Source: Setoptus koraiensis (lineage: Eukaryota; Arthropoda). Taken from it: a stretch of DNA of 64,000 nt. Both the position numbers and the translations under genes were made by a program. Location of the stretch: positions 21,080,001-21,144,000 of the forward strand of contig CM106586.1 in NCBI GenBank assembly GCA_048013815.1, in the 5' to 3' direction. The notes beneath the pieces are model-generated. The model saw only the letters and a program-made list of their open reading frames with translations, was not told the origin of the DNA and ran no database searches. Shown here piece after piece: positions 33,738 to 46,670 of the stretch; the first letter of the stretch is position 1, and every line of letters starts with the position of its first letter.

Positions 33738-33915
33738 CAACAATAGTAATAATAATAGTAATAGTAACAATAATGGCAACAGTAACCATAATAGTAATAG
33801 AAATAGTAATCGTGGTGGCAGCCATAATGCTGTTAATAATAATAGTAATAGTAGTAATAGTAATAATAATAGTAATAGCAATGGTAATAATAGTTGTAAT
33901 AATAGTTGTAACTAA
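33738..33915. repeat. AATAGT / AAT simple-sequence tract
   Basis: A run of about 180 bp of AATAGT, AAT and AACAGT units. The poly-Asn/Ser open frame across it is a by-product. Confidence 0.9.
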
Positions 33916-34282
33916 TACGAGTCGCCGCCGGGAGGGGGCTTCACGCTCAAGTTGGCCCGCTTGCACTCGAAGCCGCCTTGTCGAGTCGCCCGAATTTGAA
34001 TCACTAGACTCGTGATATAAGCACCACGACAAAGCATTCTCTTTAATATATGCTGTCTGCATACGCACTCTGTCGGCGGGGCCCCGCGACCAGTTGCCCG
34101 AAGAGCCCCATTGGCGCCACTGGCGAGCTAACCGGAGGCGAAAAGAATTGAGACTGTTGTAGTCGGCGGTTGTTGTCGGTTGTCGGCGGTTGTTGTCGGT
34201 TGTCGTCGGTTGTCGGCGGTTGTTGTCGGCTGGTGGCGGCACGCGGAAGCTGCCCGCTATATATTATATTATGTTATATCTT

Positions 34283-34344
34283 GGGAGTCGCTGCATGGGA
34301 GTCGATGCATGGGAGTCGCTGCATGGGAGTCGCTGCTTGGGAGT
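34283..34344. repeat. 14-bp tandem repeat (4.4 copies)
   Basis: Copies of GGGAGTCGCTGCAT with single changes. Confidence 0.95.
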
Positions 34345-35337
34345 TTCAGCTCGGGATGGCGGTTGGCGCAGCGGCCATTGTTTGTACGGTCTGTCCGGTA
34401 TTGCGGCATCAGCGCCATTGGCGCCATTGGCAACATTGAGCGCGCGCCATTAGCATGTCAATGTTGCCTTGCCATTACATAACCGGCCGTTATAATAACG
34501 TTAATAGTTTCTCGCCTTTCTGGCGCCATCACTCTGTTGTGGTTGTTGGCTCTTGTGTGCGCTGTTGTTGTCGGTTGTTGCTGTCGGTTGTCGTCGTCGG
34601 TTGTCGTCGTCGGTTGTCGTCGTCGGTTGTTGCTGTCGGTTGTTGCTGTCGGTGGTGTCTAGAAGTTGGCGCCAAAAGGTGCCACTCGCTGGCTGCCGGC
34701 CGCGCACTGGGCACCAGTGACGCAATAACAATCACAGCAAAACATCATTTGTCACCTAACAGAAACATGACACACAAACATGACAACGCATTGCGCATTG
34801 CACATGCACACACGACCAGATTTGCGGGGCCCCTGGCTCACTTATGTTGATATGTTGCCCTTCGAGGGCCCGCGCCAAAACGCCCAAATGCCAAAAGCCT
34901 AACATGCCAAAAGCCAGAATGCCAAATGGGCCCACAACCGGCCCACACATCAGCATATTGACGGCGCCAGCCAGTGTGTCCCGTTATGGGGCCGTCTGGC
35001 GCCAGTGGCGCCCCCAACAGGCCAGGGTCCGCTCTGGCTCAGTTCACTTGGCAAGCTCGCTGTCTCTCTGTCTTGGCAACTGCACTTGTGCTGCAAAACT
35101 GGCGCCGGTTCAGTTGCCTGTTCAGTTGCCAGTTCAGTTGCCGGTTCAGTTTGCCAGTGGGGCCAGTGGGGCCAGCGGGGCCAACGGGGCCACCGATCGC
35201 AAAGCCCGAACGCCGGGCCAACGGCAGCCACTGTGCGGCGACTGCACAGCGCAACGGTGCGAGTTGGCGACCAGTTGGCAACATTTGAGAGGAACCTTCA
35301 CAACTGGTGACTAATGACATAACATTACGATGCTATT

Positions 35338-35768
35338 ACTTTGCAGCGCCGTTGTTGTTGTTGCCGTCGTTGTTGTTGCCGTCGTTGTTGTTGTTGCCGC
35401 TGTTGTTGTTGCTGTTGCTGCTGTTGTCGCTGTTGTGGCGTCGCGATAAGTCGCTGCTGTTGGCGACTCGCGAGAGATTTAGCGCTGCTGCTGCCGCTGT
35501 CGTGATTTCGCGTTGTTTTGTTTGGCGGGGCCCCATCTCAGCGGCTCGGCCGGCTCGGCTGCTCGGCAGACGCACCGAACACGGCCGTGTGTGCATCGCT
35601 CGACAGTGTATAATGACCGCGCCAGAGAGGCTCGTTTATGCACGTAACAACAATCAATTGTTTGGCGCCTAGAGCTGTTGTTGTCGTTGTTGTCGTTGTT
35701 GTCGTTGTTGTCGTTGTTGTCGTTGTTGTTGTTGTTGTTGTCGTTGTTGTTGTTGTTGCCGCTGCTGC
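35338..35768. repeat. Two GTT/GTC triplet tracts
   Basis: (GTTGTTGCCGTC)-type tract at about 35345-35440 and a purer (GTTGTC)n/(GTT)n tract at about 35676-35762, 240 bp apart and in the same orientation. Confidence 0.9.
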
Positions 35769-38750
35769 GGGGAGCGAGTTGCAACAAGAAATAGTTGCCA
35801 GAGTTAACATTATCATCTTGATCTACGTCGCCAGTTGCCACTGGCGAGAGCCAAAAGGCACGCGCAGGCCCGCGGCGCCCAACGGCCCCGACAACAACAA
35901 CAAATTGATAGCGGCCGAGCGAGGCTGGCGAGAGCTGGGGCCTCTTTGCGCGCCCTCTTGGCTGCTTTTATCTTTTTATCACTGCGTGTATCACTGTCGC
36001 GAGTCGTCGCTGGCCGTCCCTTGCGACCAACTGCAACTGCCACAGCAACTGCAACGCAACTACAGCTAAGACGCAACTACAACGCAACTACAACGCAACT
36101 ACAGCCAAGACGCAACTCGGAATAAATCACGACGACACACACCGCCATCAATGGGCAATAATGCTAATGCTAATACAATTGGTATTGAAATTGAAATTCG
36201 TTTGCTGTGTGCCATTGGCATTATATTATGTCACTCGACATAATACAATAATATTAATATTACTTGATACACGTTATATTGCCATTAAGCCGGCCGAGGG
36301 CCCAACCAACGTTGGGCAAGTGTTATCGGGTCGGCCCCCGCTTGCCCGGACAATGCCCAACGTTACATTGTTGGCCGTGTGCACTTGCTGCGCGGCACAT
36401 GCGCACACAATGGCACACGGACAACATTGGGGCCAAATTTGTGCACGTTGGGGCCAAATTTGTGCACGTTGGGGCCCGGTGTGGGTGTGCTACAACTGTA
36501 ACTACAACTACAGCTACAACAAACAGTGCAAAGCGAGCGAGTGCTGCTGCTTGTGAGCAGTAGCTGTCACTGTTAGGTAAGCAAGCAACAGTGACAGTTG
36601 ACTACAGTGACAAGTATGACAGTATGTGAGTTGGCTCACAAGCCAATGACAGATAGAGAGAGTGAGAGAGTGACGCAATAACAATAAACAATGCGCAATT
36701 GACCATCGATTGTGTGCGTAGTGGCTGTGGCGATGACGTGCCGTGTAACGCGCGCACACCTTGCGCAGATTTATAAACATATATGCGGATTTATAAACAG
36801 AAATGCACATTTACGGATATGACCCACTGGTCAGCTGCTGGCCAATTGCGCCCCCAATAAAAGGTGCGCTCATTCAATGAGCTTATTTTTGGTTCACAGT
36901 GTCAATTAAAGGCGACTGTGTCGGTCAACAATGGCGTCAGCTGTTTGTTTATACAGTATTTGTGTAGTCTGTTATGCTGGCCGGCCCGCTGGTAAGCGCG
37001 TAAGCCAACATAAAAGTGGGCATATTGTCCATGGCGGGCCGCTTGACCGTTCGGAACCAGGCACAGATTACACGGAGTCGGGCCGGACGAGGCGACCGCG
37101 CCGAGGTCGCATCGCCGCGTATAATCGGCGACCAGAGGCGCGCGACCAGCGCCCTCTGGTCGGCGCCTTCCCGTGGCGCTGCCCACTGGCTAGACGGACA
37201 CTTAGCGCCGACGCGCAACTCGCCCGTTGCGAGATCGGGCGCGACTCGGCAATGATAATAATGATGATCTTGCGCAACAACGGCAACAGCGGGCCATGAT
37301 TTAATTTTATTTCGTTTCATTAAATTTTTTATATTTTCTTCATGCATTTTAGTGTCGGTCCGACGTCGACTCGAGCGCATCTTTCGATGCTGGCCACCGC
37401 TTGCCACCGCTGGCCACCGCTTGCCACCGTTTGCCACCGTTTGTCGGTGCTGGCGCCGCATACGCACATTAAATAGCCGGCCGGCCGGCCGAGATATTAT
37501 ACGAGTTAGTTAGCCGAGACACGCCAAGAGAGAGAGAGAGAGTTTATCCGGCTACAAACGCGATTATTATTATTGCCGCACACTGACCAGCGCAAACAGT
37601 TTGCTGAGCGACATTGATTATCATCAAGTTTGTCGACCTATTCATGTGTTTGACTTTATCATCACGACCTTGCCGTTGTTTGCTCTGGTTGTTGCTGCCG
37701 CTGTCGCTGTTGCTGTTGTTGTTGTTGCTGCTGCTGCCGCTGTCGCTGTTGCTAAATCTCAAATTGGGAGAAACTGACCAAACTCAATCTATCTGTTTCG
37801 GGGGCTATTAGTGGTGGCGCTGAAACAAGAGTCGTTGCGCAACAGCAGCGACAAGCGTGCGGCTTGTTACGTAAGTCGTAAAAGGCTCACTGACTTTGTG
37901 AAATAATCATCATGATGATGATCACGAGATTAACCAGATGATGAATGACGACTCTTTCATTTCGCTCGCTCGCTCGCTGCCGTTTGTTTGTATCTGTTGC
38001 TGACTGTTTGTTGTTGAGCTGCCACTAATGGTCGAGCCCACTGGACCTTCAACTGACTGGCTGTGAGCTGGCAATATGAAACTAAACTCACAATATGATC
38101 ATGTCATCGTCGTGACACAACTGAGTCGCTTCTGTTTTCGGGGATAAACGCGCATAAACAGGGATAAACGGGCCTAAACAGAAGCAGCTCATTTTTTTTC
38201 TGGCCACCCCAAAACGAGCGCCCACAACAAGTGCACGCCAACGAACGCACTTGTTACGTTGCCCCGAACCGGCCCGCGCTCACCTGTGCCCACTAAACAA
38301 ACACCAGATTTACACATTTGACTACTTGATAATTATTATGTAACCGGGGCACCGTGGGCTCTGCGGGCAGTGTGGGCAGTGTGGGTAGTGTGGGCACTGC
38401 GGGTATTGTTGCCATGGCGACATTATGCGCCGGCCACGCTACACGTATACGTTGCTGTATGCAACGTATACAGCGAGCCGACTAACAAGCAAATATCCGC
38501 ATTATACACACTGTATAATGCGGAGTGTATAAATGTGAATATAGGCTGTTATTAGCTGCTGTTATTGTGTCTTAGGCGGCGCATTTCGAGGCGACAGCGA
38601 CGCGCATTGTCATGACTCACGACTCACCATGACAATTCTATTAGTTGTTACGTAACACACGGCCGGCATCAAGTGGCTGCATCAGCTGACTTTTCAGTTA
38701 CATTGTGTGCGACGGCCACAATAAAGTCATGACATTTTGTTTTTGACATT

Positions 38751-38790
38751 TGTAATACGTTGTGTGTTGCGTAACACACAACGTATTACA
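38751..38790. repeat. Perfect palindromic hairpin, 18-bp arms, 4-nt loop
   Basis: Left arm 38751-38768 (TGTAATACGTTGTGTGTT) and right arm 38773-38790 are exact reverse complements around loop GCGT. The centre reads TTGCGTAA, a bZIP-type half-palindrome. A second hairpin (38794-38816) starts 4 bp later. Confidence 0.97.
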
Positions 38791-38793
38791 TAA

Positions 38794-38816
38794 CACAGTG
38801 TTGTGATAACACTGTG
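38794..38816. repeat. Second hairpin, 9-bp arms
   Basis: CACAGTGTT / AACACTGTG around loop GTGAT, exact complements, immediately after the 18-bp-arm hairpin. Confidence 0.95.
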
Positions 38817-40826
38817 ACACAAATGTCTTGGCGTCTTGGCTGCCAGTTTGTTGTCAATGTTGGTTGTTGTCTCATGGTGGTTGCTGTTGGTTGTTGCGTA
38901 AGTCTGCTGCCAACAATCTGGTTTGGCGTGTCGCCTTTCCATTGTGTGCCATTGGCCACATTGTGCTGTGCGTAATGTGTAGCGACAACAGCGCCACAAC
39001 CAACGACGACACTGTTATGCAACACTTGCCACTGTGTCGCCGGCTGTCAGCTGTCAGCGAGCCGCTCACCTGTTCCGGGCGCCACTAACAATACTATACA
39101 AACTGTACATGTTAGTTTAGTTAGTGCATGGCATTGGCCGTTGATGTCGCTGTTGTGAGCGGCGGCGCACAATTTGCAGCAACCGGAGCAGAGAGCACCC
39201 TCGCTATTATACAAATTACGCGCCGTATCATCGCCTATTATATTGTTTGCCGGCAGCAGCCGCAACAGCGACAACAGCGACAACAACAGCAACAACAACG
39301 ACAACGACAACAGCAACAACAACGACAGCAACAACAGCAACAACAACCACAACAGCGACAACAACAGCGTCGTGCGGCACAACAAGAGGTCATTCGAGCC
39401 TGCTAATTGGGTGTGCGGCGCTTGTCGTCGGCGCCGACAGGTGAGGAGCCGCGCGGACACAGGGCGCCGGTTGACAAGTGTGTGCGTTGCGTGACGCAAT
39501 TTGTTGTTCGGCGCAATCAGTGGCCCCTCCGGCCGCCAGAGTGTGGCGTGCTGCCGGCCAACAATCGGTGACTGCCAGACAGTCCGACTGTCAGACTCTG
39601 ACGCCGGTTGTGCCAGCGCGGATGCCGCGCTGCGTTGAATGGCGGCGGCTCGGCCCGGTTCGCGGCGGCCCGGTTCGCAGCAGCGGTATCGGCGGCGCTC
39701 GCTCACTCGGTGTCGCTAGCAGTCGGCCGCATTCTCCATGATACCGGGCCGGCCGCGTTCTCGAGCCGAGCGGCGTCATGCAAAACAATCTGTCTCTCAC
39801 GGGCCAATCTGACAGTGCGGTCGGCGCTTCCGAAGTGAACCGCGGCCGCCGCCGCCGCCGAGTGTGCCAACTCTGCCAAGTGGCACACAATGCGGCCGGC
39901 CGGCTCGAGCTGCCAACAGATTCCGCTGAGCGGACTCCGCTCGGCACCAAGTTCGAGCGCCGCTTCGAACGCAGCCGGCAGCCAGTTCGAACGTCGGCTG
40001 CCAGTTCGGCGGCGGTTCGCAGGCGATTATTCGCAAGTGTTGGCTGCGAATTGCGAGCCGCGAACCGCGAATCGCCGCCTTGGTCGCGCTGTCTCGGCTG
40101 CCAGCAACCATTTGCCAGCCAGCCGCCAATTGGCGGCCTGACGGCGCCATGATGGATGGATTGTGCACTCTTTATTATTGCTCCATTTGCGCCGATTTAC
40201 CTGTGCGCGGTTGTCAGCGCAAGATTTTCGCTGTCGGTCGTTGTTTTGGTGTCGCCCGGTCGGCCGAGCGTTTGTATTGGGCGAGTCACTCAACACAAAA
40301 CTACAACTTGACGCAACTCGCTCGTAACTGCGGGCCGGCCCGCTCTCCGAAGCGCCCGGCCGACGTTGCCCGACGCCATATCGGCGATATGATATTTGGC
40401 GTTTGCAGTTGCACACTCAGCTACAAATTGAACTGCAAATCCGACCCGTGCTGACCGTCATTACGGGGCCCGCCGCTACGTGGCAGTCGTGCCATTATCG
40501 GCATCATCGATGGGCCCCGGCGGATCGGCGCGCCCGTGATTGCACATGAATTTAGATTTGTGCGCCACTTAAGCTGGCATTTGTAGCACAACAGCTCACC
40601 TAATGGCAGCCAATAATAATCTACAATTGCAAATGCACGCGCTACAATGTTGACAGTTGCGCAAGCGGCCCCCCTCTCGGGCCCCGGCGGACCTTTTTAA
40701 GGGCGCGCTTGTGTGTGCTGTTACGTAACAGCGCGGCCAACAGCGGCATTGCGGCCGACAGCGGAGCCACTTAACGGACAAACAAGTGACCTCAACTGGC
40801 CCCGGCTTGCTCACGATGCGCAAGCT

Positions 40827-40843
40827 GGGGGGCGGGGGGGGGG
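40827..40843 (+). repeat. G6-C-G10 tract
   Basis: A G6 run, one C and a G10 run, preceded by CGCAAGCT. Potential G-quadruplex sequence. Confidence 0.9.
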
Positions 40844-42592
40844 CAGTCGAGCTTATAGGGGCGCATTAAGCAAATTGTTATCGAGCTGGGCCCGTCTATA
40901 TTCATCGAACGCACTGACCGAATGTCAACTGAAAATCACAACAAACAGCGGCAACAACAGCGACAACCACCAGCGACAACCACCAGCAACAACAAACAAC
41001 AACAACCAGCGACAACCAGCAACAACAACCAGCGACAACCAACAACAACAACGGCCAGCGGCGATACACGAAATGCATAATGTAAATAGGGATAGGTCAG
41101 CAAAAGTGCGCCCCACAAAGGGCCCCTGCCAAGTCGCGTTGTTATGTAATTGCCGCTCGGTTTAAAGCTCGCCGGCCCGGCGGCCGACATGCTTTCTTTC
41201 AAGTCTTTCGAGCTGGCTGCTCACAAATATCCCTGTTGTCGTGTCCGGCCCGGCGTGCCCGGTTTGCCCGACAATCGCGCTCGGCTCCAACAGCGAGCCA
41301 GCGACACTCGCATTTCCTGCTTGCTCGGCCCCAGAGCCGGCCATCAATGGGCCCCTTTATGCGTCGATCCGCGTCGACGGCCAGTCGAGCGTCGTTGGCT
41401 CTAGAATGGCCATCAAGTTGGCAAGATAACAACGGACAGTTTGTTAGAGTCACTCAACTCGCTGCCATTTGCATAACTAGCATTCAGCGAGCGGGCCCCC
41501 GTTCACTTTGGCTCACTAGATGGCTCACTAGAGGGCTCACTTTCATTTCAGTGCGGACGCGCTTCACTGACCACCGCTCACTTGAGGTATCTCTCTGGCC
41601 CACTCAACTTATACCTTGCACAGCGACTGTCCCGTAGTCTGCGACAGCAAACACACAAACTAGTCGACACAAGGTAGTTGAGCCTGCCCGATCCATCCGT
41701 TTGTGATATCTCAATGGCCCTCAGCGAGCGACTATGCGGGCCCATCGGCCGGCCACTGGGGCCCGGCAACAATAACTCATACGCGATGATATATCGTCGG
41801 CGCTGGATAGGATATTTGTTTGCCAACTGCACAACCAATCAACAACACACGCTGAAACAGGACGCCTCGACATGTTGTTGTTGCCGCTGTTGGTGCTGTT
41901 GTTGCTGTTGTTGCTGTTGTTGTTGTTGTTGCTGTTGTTGTTGTTGTTGCTGTTGTTGTTGCCTTGGCAAAAGAATCCCCGCTTGAGACGCTCGCCGAAG
42001 AAGCGGCCATCGCATTTTGTTTTCGCATGTTTTTTTTTCTGTTTCTTTGCATGCTCTGTCCAGCCAAAACAAAAGCGCCCTCCTTGAGGAATGAGGTCAA
42101 TTACCAGTTCCCATTTGCTGTCAATTAATACTGCCATTCGATAGGCGCTTGTGATTCGCCTAGCTGCCCATGCAAGTGTGTGGCAAAGCCGGCCACCAGG
42201 GGCGTCAGTGGTTGCTTGTGGATGTGGCCGAGTTGCCAATGCAACCAATATACTAATACCAACCGGGCCGTATAACGATAATGAGATAAATGAGATGACA
42301 CAACAACATGAGCCCACTACTCGCCGGCCAACGAGGTATCATTAGGGCAGCGCTCGTGCCGAGCGAAACCGCAATACATCATTGCGGGCGCGCCAGCAAC
42401 AGCAGCGCCAGTAAAAAGCGAAGCGCAACCGCAACAAAAGCCGCTCGTACGGCCCAGTTGAGTCGTGCCGGCCCGACCAAGAGCGGCTTGCGGCCCGCGC
42501 GCGGATGCCGCTCTCCGAGGCCCGCTCGCTCGCATGCAGGCTCGAGCCGGTCAAACGGGCCGGCGATCGTCGGTCGGACCTGTCGCCGCTCG

Positions 42593-42659
42593 CCGCTCGC
42601 TAGTGGCCGGTCGCCCGTCGTCGGTCACCGCTCGCTAGTGGCCGGTCGCCCGTCGTCGG
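42593..42659. repeat. 32-bp direct duplication
   Basis: Two identical 32-bp copies (42593-42624 and 42628-42659, start CCGCTCGCTAGTGGCC), 3 bp apart. Confidence 0.95.
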
Positions 42660-42906
42660 CGCCGGCAACAACGCACAATATTATATTATTATATAACACG
42701 CAGCAGAGTGAGGGATGGATAGAGATGTCGCTGGCGCCGGCTCATTGATGATGATCGATATTACGGTATTAATATTAATATTAATGACACTAATCAACGC
42801 CAACACGTACGCGCACGCCGCGGGCTAAACTGGCGCGCAACTGTCTGGATGGCGGCCGCCTGGCTAGACACTGTGCGTGGGCAGTTGCCGGCAAGCGAGG
42901 CGCCCT

Positions 42907-42916
42907 CCCCCCCCCC
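42907..42916 (-). repeat. C10 homopolymer
   Basis: Ten C on plus (G10 on minus) inside CGCCCT-C10-GCCGG. Confidence 0.9.
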
Positions 42917-43838
42917 GCCGGAGCTGGCCGCACATACAAAGCGGGTCATGCTAATGAAATTCACGCCTCTCAACTATCCATTCGAATGGCCGGCGACCCG
43001 TCAGCGAGTCAGCGAGTTAGTTAGTTAATCTAGGCAATGTTTCTTTTTCAGCTGCACGGCGCTCATTATTATCCCCCACGGCCCCATCGGCGCTGGGGCC
43101 CCGCAGCCGATACTGCCGATGCGCCCGGTTGCCGCAGTCGATACGGTCTGAGTGTGGCGCCGCCGCTCGGCGGCCGCCAGAGTGGCCATTTTTGTTTGTT
43201 GCCAGCGAGTTTGTTGCCAGCGAGTTTGTTGGCCGGCTGGCTCGCGAGCCCTCGCGGGCCCCACTCGGCGGCCAGAGTGGCGCGCGGAGTTGCAAATTTG
43301 CAAGCTTGGCCCACTTCCGAACGGGGCCACTTCCGAAGCTCGTGTGTCACGGCCGGGCTCGCGCGTCACGGCCGGGCTCGCGCGCAATCGATGATCGATG
43401 CGCACCGGGCCCGATGTCGCCCGCCAGGCCGCTGTTTGTGGGCACCGCAGTGGCCCCACTTGTGCGCTGGCTGCTCGTGGGGCCCGCTGTGACAGTTGCA
43501 CAAGTCGTACAAAGCAGTTGCATGAGGCGCCGTTAACTGGCGCATAAGCGTCAAGGCGAGTCGCCACTGGCCGCCACCGACTTGGCCCGACACACACCGC
43601 CCAGCGCTGTTTTTGCCCCCCTGCCCCCCGTTTAGGTGCCTCCTGGTTCCGAATCGCCGAATCGCCGAATCGCGTTTAATTTTGCGCTGCCAGCTTCGGA
43701 GGCCCGGCCGCTGGTGGGCGCTGGCGGCCGCTGGAGCTGTCATAAACGGGTGGCGCCCGGCCCGATAGGCGCTTTATTACACTGTCCGCGCTGGCTGCTA
43801 TCAAGTGCAGGCCGAGTTTTTCTTTGCGACGCGTTTGT

Positions 43839-43926
43839 TTGAACGTCTGAACGTCTGAAAGTTTGAATGTTTGAACGTCTGAATGTCCAAATGTTCGAAT
43901 GTCTGAGTGTTCGAACGTTCGAATGT
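43839..43926. repeat. Degenerate 9-10 bp GAACGTCTGA array
   Basis: About nine copies of GAACGTCTGA / GAATGTTCGA drifting along the array. Confidence 0.85.
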
Positions 43927-44668
43927 GTCGCAAAAAGGAAGGGGCCCGACGCTCATTTGCATTCATGTGGCGGACAAGTTGAAACTTAAGTGAGATAAGC
44001 CAGCGAGAGGGGGCGCAGTGACGTTTGCAAGTCATTGTTTTACCCTTGACCATTTGGGCCCCCGGCCGCTTTTTTGCCCGCCACTAGATTTAGTCTGGCA
44101 CCGTTGGACTGCGACTCGGATTTGCAGACCTTGCACAGCTTATTACAGAGTCTGAGATTATTACGCTCTCAGGCTTAGCCACTCGGGGCCCCAACTGCGC
44201 CTAAGCTCGCCGGACTCGCCACACTCGCCACACTGTTTGTCGCGGGCGCCGCCAGCCACTGCGCCAGCGAATGTCTGATAGATGGCGCGTTCGGGCAGCC
44301 AGCTCGGCTTCTTATCGCGAGCGGGCGCTTTTATTTCGCCAACCAACATTATAAAATGGCGTGCCGATTTTGCTCGATTTTGGCCCCCAAAGCTCGCTTG
44401 TTTCGCCGCGCCGCGCCGTGAGCAATCTGAGCGTGAGAATTGTTTGCATTAGCTCGCTCCAGTCGGGGGCCCCAAACCCAAATTGCGCACTCTCTTTTCT
44501 TTTTGCTCGTTTGGCCGTGCTGCCAGTCGGCGGGCAGGCGATTCGCATGGCCAGCGACCAGCCAGCAAACATTACGATCATCATCAACGCCCCGCGTTTG
44601 TTTGCTTGTCCGTCGGTGTGTGCGGGCCCCGGTTCGCCGGGGCCCGCACACTGTTTTTCCGCCGGGTC

Positions 44669-44680
44669 GGGGGGGGGGGG
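44669..44680 (+). repeat. G12 homopolymer
   Basis: Twelve G in a row after GCCGGGTC. Confidence 0.9.
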
Positions 44681-45368
44681 CTCCATTATTATGTCGAGCT
44701 TGCACAAGTAACACAGTGTGTCGACGCACAAACAATAGACAACAAGTGAAGCGATGCAAATGAAAAATGTCCCTGTCCACCAATCAACACCAATGCCATG
44801 CAGTTTGTTTGTTTGTTTGCTTGCTTGCCAGTTTGTCACCTAAACCGGCCCGGCTTGCCCGAGCCTCTCAAGCGACCACCGGCGCCATCCATGTGTGAAT
44901 CGGGCACAAATTCTTTGTCTCATTTGGCGTGCTGCTCGCTTTTTGTCGCCGCACAATTCAATTGTGTCCAGCCGCACATGCACCCAATACCCACAATACC
45001 CCCGCTGCTTGCCCGACTTGTCCCGCGATCCGACTTGTTCCGCGATCCGACTTGTCCCGCGCCAACTTGGTCGGTCCGAGCTCGCGCCGACAGAGCTAGC
45101 GCCGCCACGAAAATCAACCAATTGTCACTCAATTTTCATCAGTTTATCGGCCCACCTCCCATCCAGCTCGGCCCGTCGCACTCCCATCTCCCAGCTCGCA
45201 TCACAGCAGCACCCTGAACACACTTCCGGCACGCTAAAGATTTTTGTTTTGTTTTTGGGGTGAGCAATTGGCTCGACATGGGATGTGCTTGCTGACAATT
45301 GTAACTCAACACACAAGCTCAAGATATCAACGAGCTAAATCATCGCAACGGTCACCTGTGCTACTCAC

Positions 45369-45741
45369 CTGTATCGTCGGACAATTGATTGTTGTTTATT
45401 TGCAGCGCGTCGGCCATTATGAGGCACGAGCTCGACGCTGACCATGCCGCCAATTGTGCGAGCATAGTCGTGTGTGAGTCGTGAGTTTGGGGTCTAGTTA
45501 AATTTATTGTAGTGGATATAGTATCGTAGAGGATCGATGAGCCGGCAGCCAATAGTATCAACGATAATAACACGTTACTGTGGCGCTCGGCGCTCCTTCT
45601 CTTCTTTTTCTTCATTGTGCTGCCCGACTGGGTCAGATTCTTCTCATTTGCATCGAGTGTCACAGTTGTTGTGGTTGTTGTCGTGGTTGTTGCTGTCGCT
45701 GTGACATGGGTTGTTCTATTTTGACAATGTAGCGTTGACAT
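45369..45741 (-). CDS. Possible 5' coding exon, Thr-rich with a hydrophobic segment
   Basis: A minus-strand open frame of 124 codons with ATG at 45741 (or at 45612, giving MKKKKRRSAERHSNVLL) ends on a strong donor, GATACAG|GTGAGT, in phase 1. After a basic stretch there is a moderately hydrophobic segment (NVLLSLILLAAGSSILY) that could be a signal anchor, then a region with an NLT glycosylation sequon. Signal-type exons ending in phase 1 are typical of secreted and Ig-superfamily genes. No partner exon could be identified and no family was recognised. It may equally be a chance frame in CAA-rich DNA. Confidence 0.27.
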
Positions 45742-46499
45742 TCAAATTGTCGTTGTCGCCGTTGTTGCTGTTGTTGTCGCTGTTGTCGCTGTTGTTGCTG
45801 TTGGCCCACTTTGCTTGTCACTGCTTGACCGCCGTTGATTGGCACAACAGCTGATGTGTGTATTTGTAGTCGATAATGACGACGCTTGCCGTTGCAGCAC
45901 GAACCGCATTCAAATTGCGTTTGCCGGCGAGATGTCGCTCGTCGTTGTGGTTGTTGTTGTGGTTGTTGTTGTGGTTGTTGTTGTTGTTGTTGTGCCCGGT
46001 CGAGCTTGTATTCTTGCACTGGCGCTTGTCGGCTGTTGGCTGCTAGTGCCCGTCGGTTACATAATCGTTTGATTGGCTCGCTGTGTTGGCGCGTGTTGTG
46101 GTCAGTCGACAATCGGCAACGGCAGTCATGTCATAACAACGACACATGATAGATAGACACAAATGATAGCAAGATTAGTAAATGATTTCATCGATAACAC
46201 TCATGGCACTGTCACACCACGTAACCAGTTGATGACACTGTAGCAAACTGTTTGATATCGTCGACACTAGATGATGTAATAATAATAGCACTAGTTAAAC
46301 TTGTAACAAGTGCTCGCTGGTCAGTAGGCAAATTGCAACTAGTTGGCCGAAGCAACCGACCAACAAACAAACTATCGAACAAGTAAAAAGGCTCATTCTG
46401 ATGCGCATGGATATCGGCATCGCGTTATCCGCGCATGCTTTTCCCCCCGATGAGCCAATTCACATCAGGCTTCAGCTTGCTCAAATTGACCATTCGCAA

Positions 46500-46514
46500 G
46501 GGGCGGGGGGGGGG
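46500..46514 (+). repeat. G4-C-G10 tract
   Basis: Same design as the tract at 40.8 kb: CGCAA, G run, single C, G10, CA. Confidence 0.9.
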
Positions 46515-46670
46515 CACAAACAGTGCGCGCTGAGTATGCGTGCTGTAGCAAAATTTGAATTTGCCAAACGAGGGCGCCCTCTGGCCGCGAAGCCCGACAA
46601 TTACTTTTTAAACTTTTTATCTTGTAACATCACGTTGTTAGTGTAACATGATGTTACATTGCTCTCGTCG

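Larger units (their letters stand above)
26174..34040. other. Gene-poor region upstream of the Ig gene (first part)
   Basis: The first 550 bp or so are AT-rich and should hold the promoter of the minus-strand Ig gene. The rest is GC-richer and dominated by short tandem repeats (listed separately), triplet tracts and palindromic octamers such as TTACGTAA and TTGCGCAA. A consensus CRE, TGACGTCA, lies at 33035-33042. No tRNA, no transposon coding sequence and no convincing exon was seen; splice-site look-alikes (CAG|GTGAGC type) occur on both strands, for example minus-strand ones near 29775 and 30413. Confidence 0.5.
34041..45368. other. Gene-poor region (second part)
   Basis: Eleven kilobases with no convincing gene. 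They hold tandem arrays (34160-34240 and 34570-34660 of TGTCGG type, 34283-34344, 35105-35150, 36424-36474, 39250-39370 CAA-rich, 40940-41050 CAACAAC-type, 41872-41963 GTT-rich, 42593-42659, 43839-43926), a perfect hairpin (38751-38790), and G/C homopolymers at 40.8, 42.9 and 44.7 kb. Minus-strand donor-like sites (near 38281, 39068, 40200, 40594) cannot be linked to exons with confidence. Confidence 0.5.

Noticed and set aside
27040-45360. tRNA genes
   Set aside because: No B-box GGTTCGANNCC with a matching A box and acceptor stem was found on either strand.
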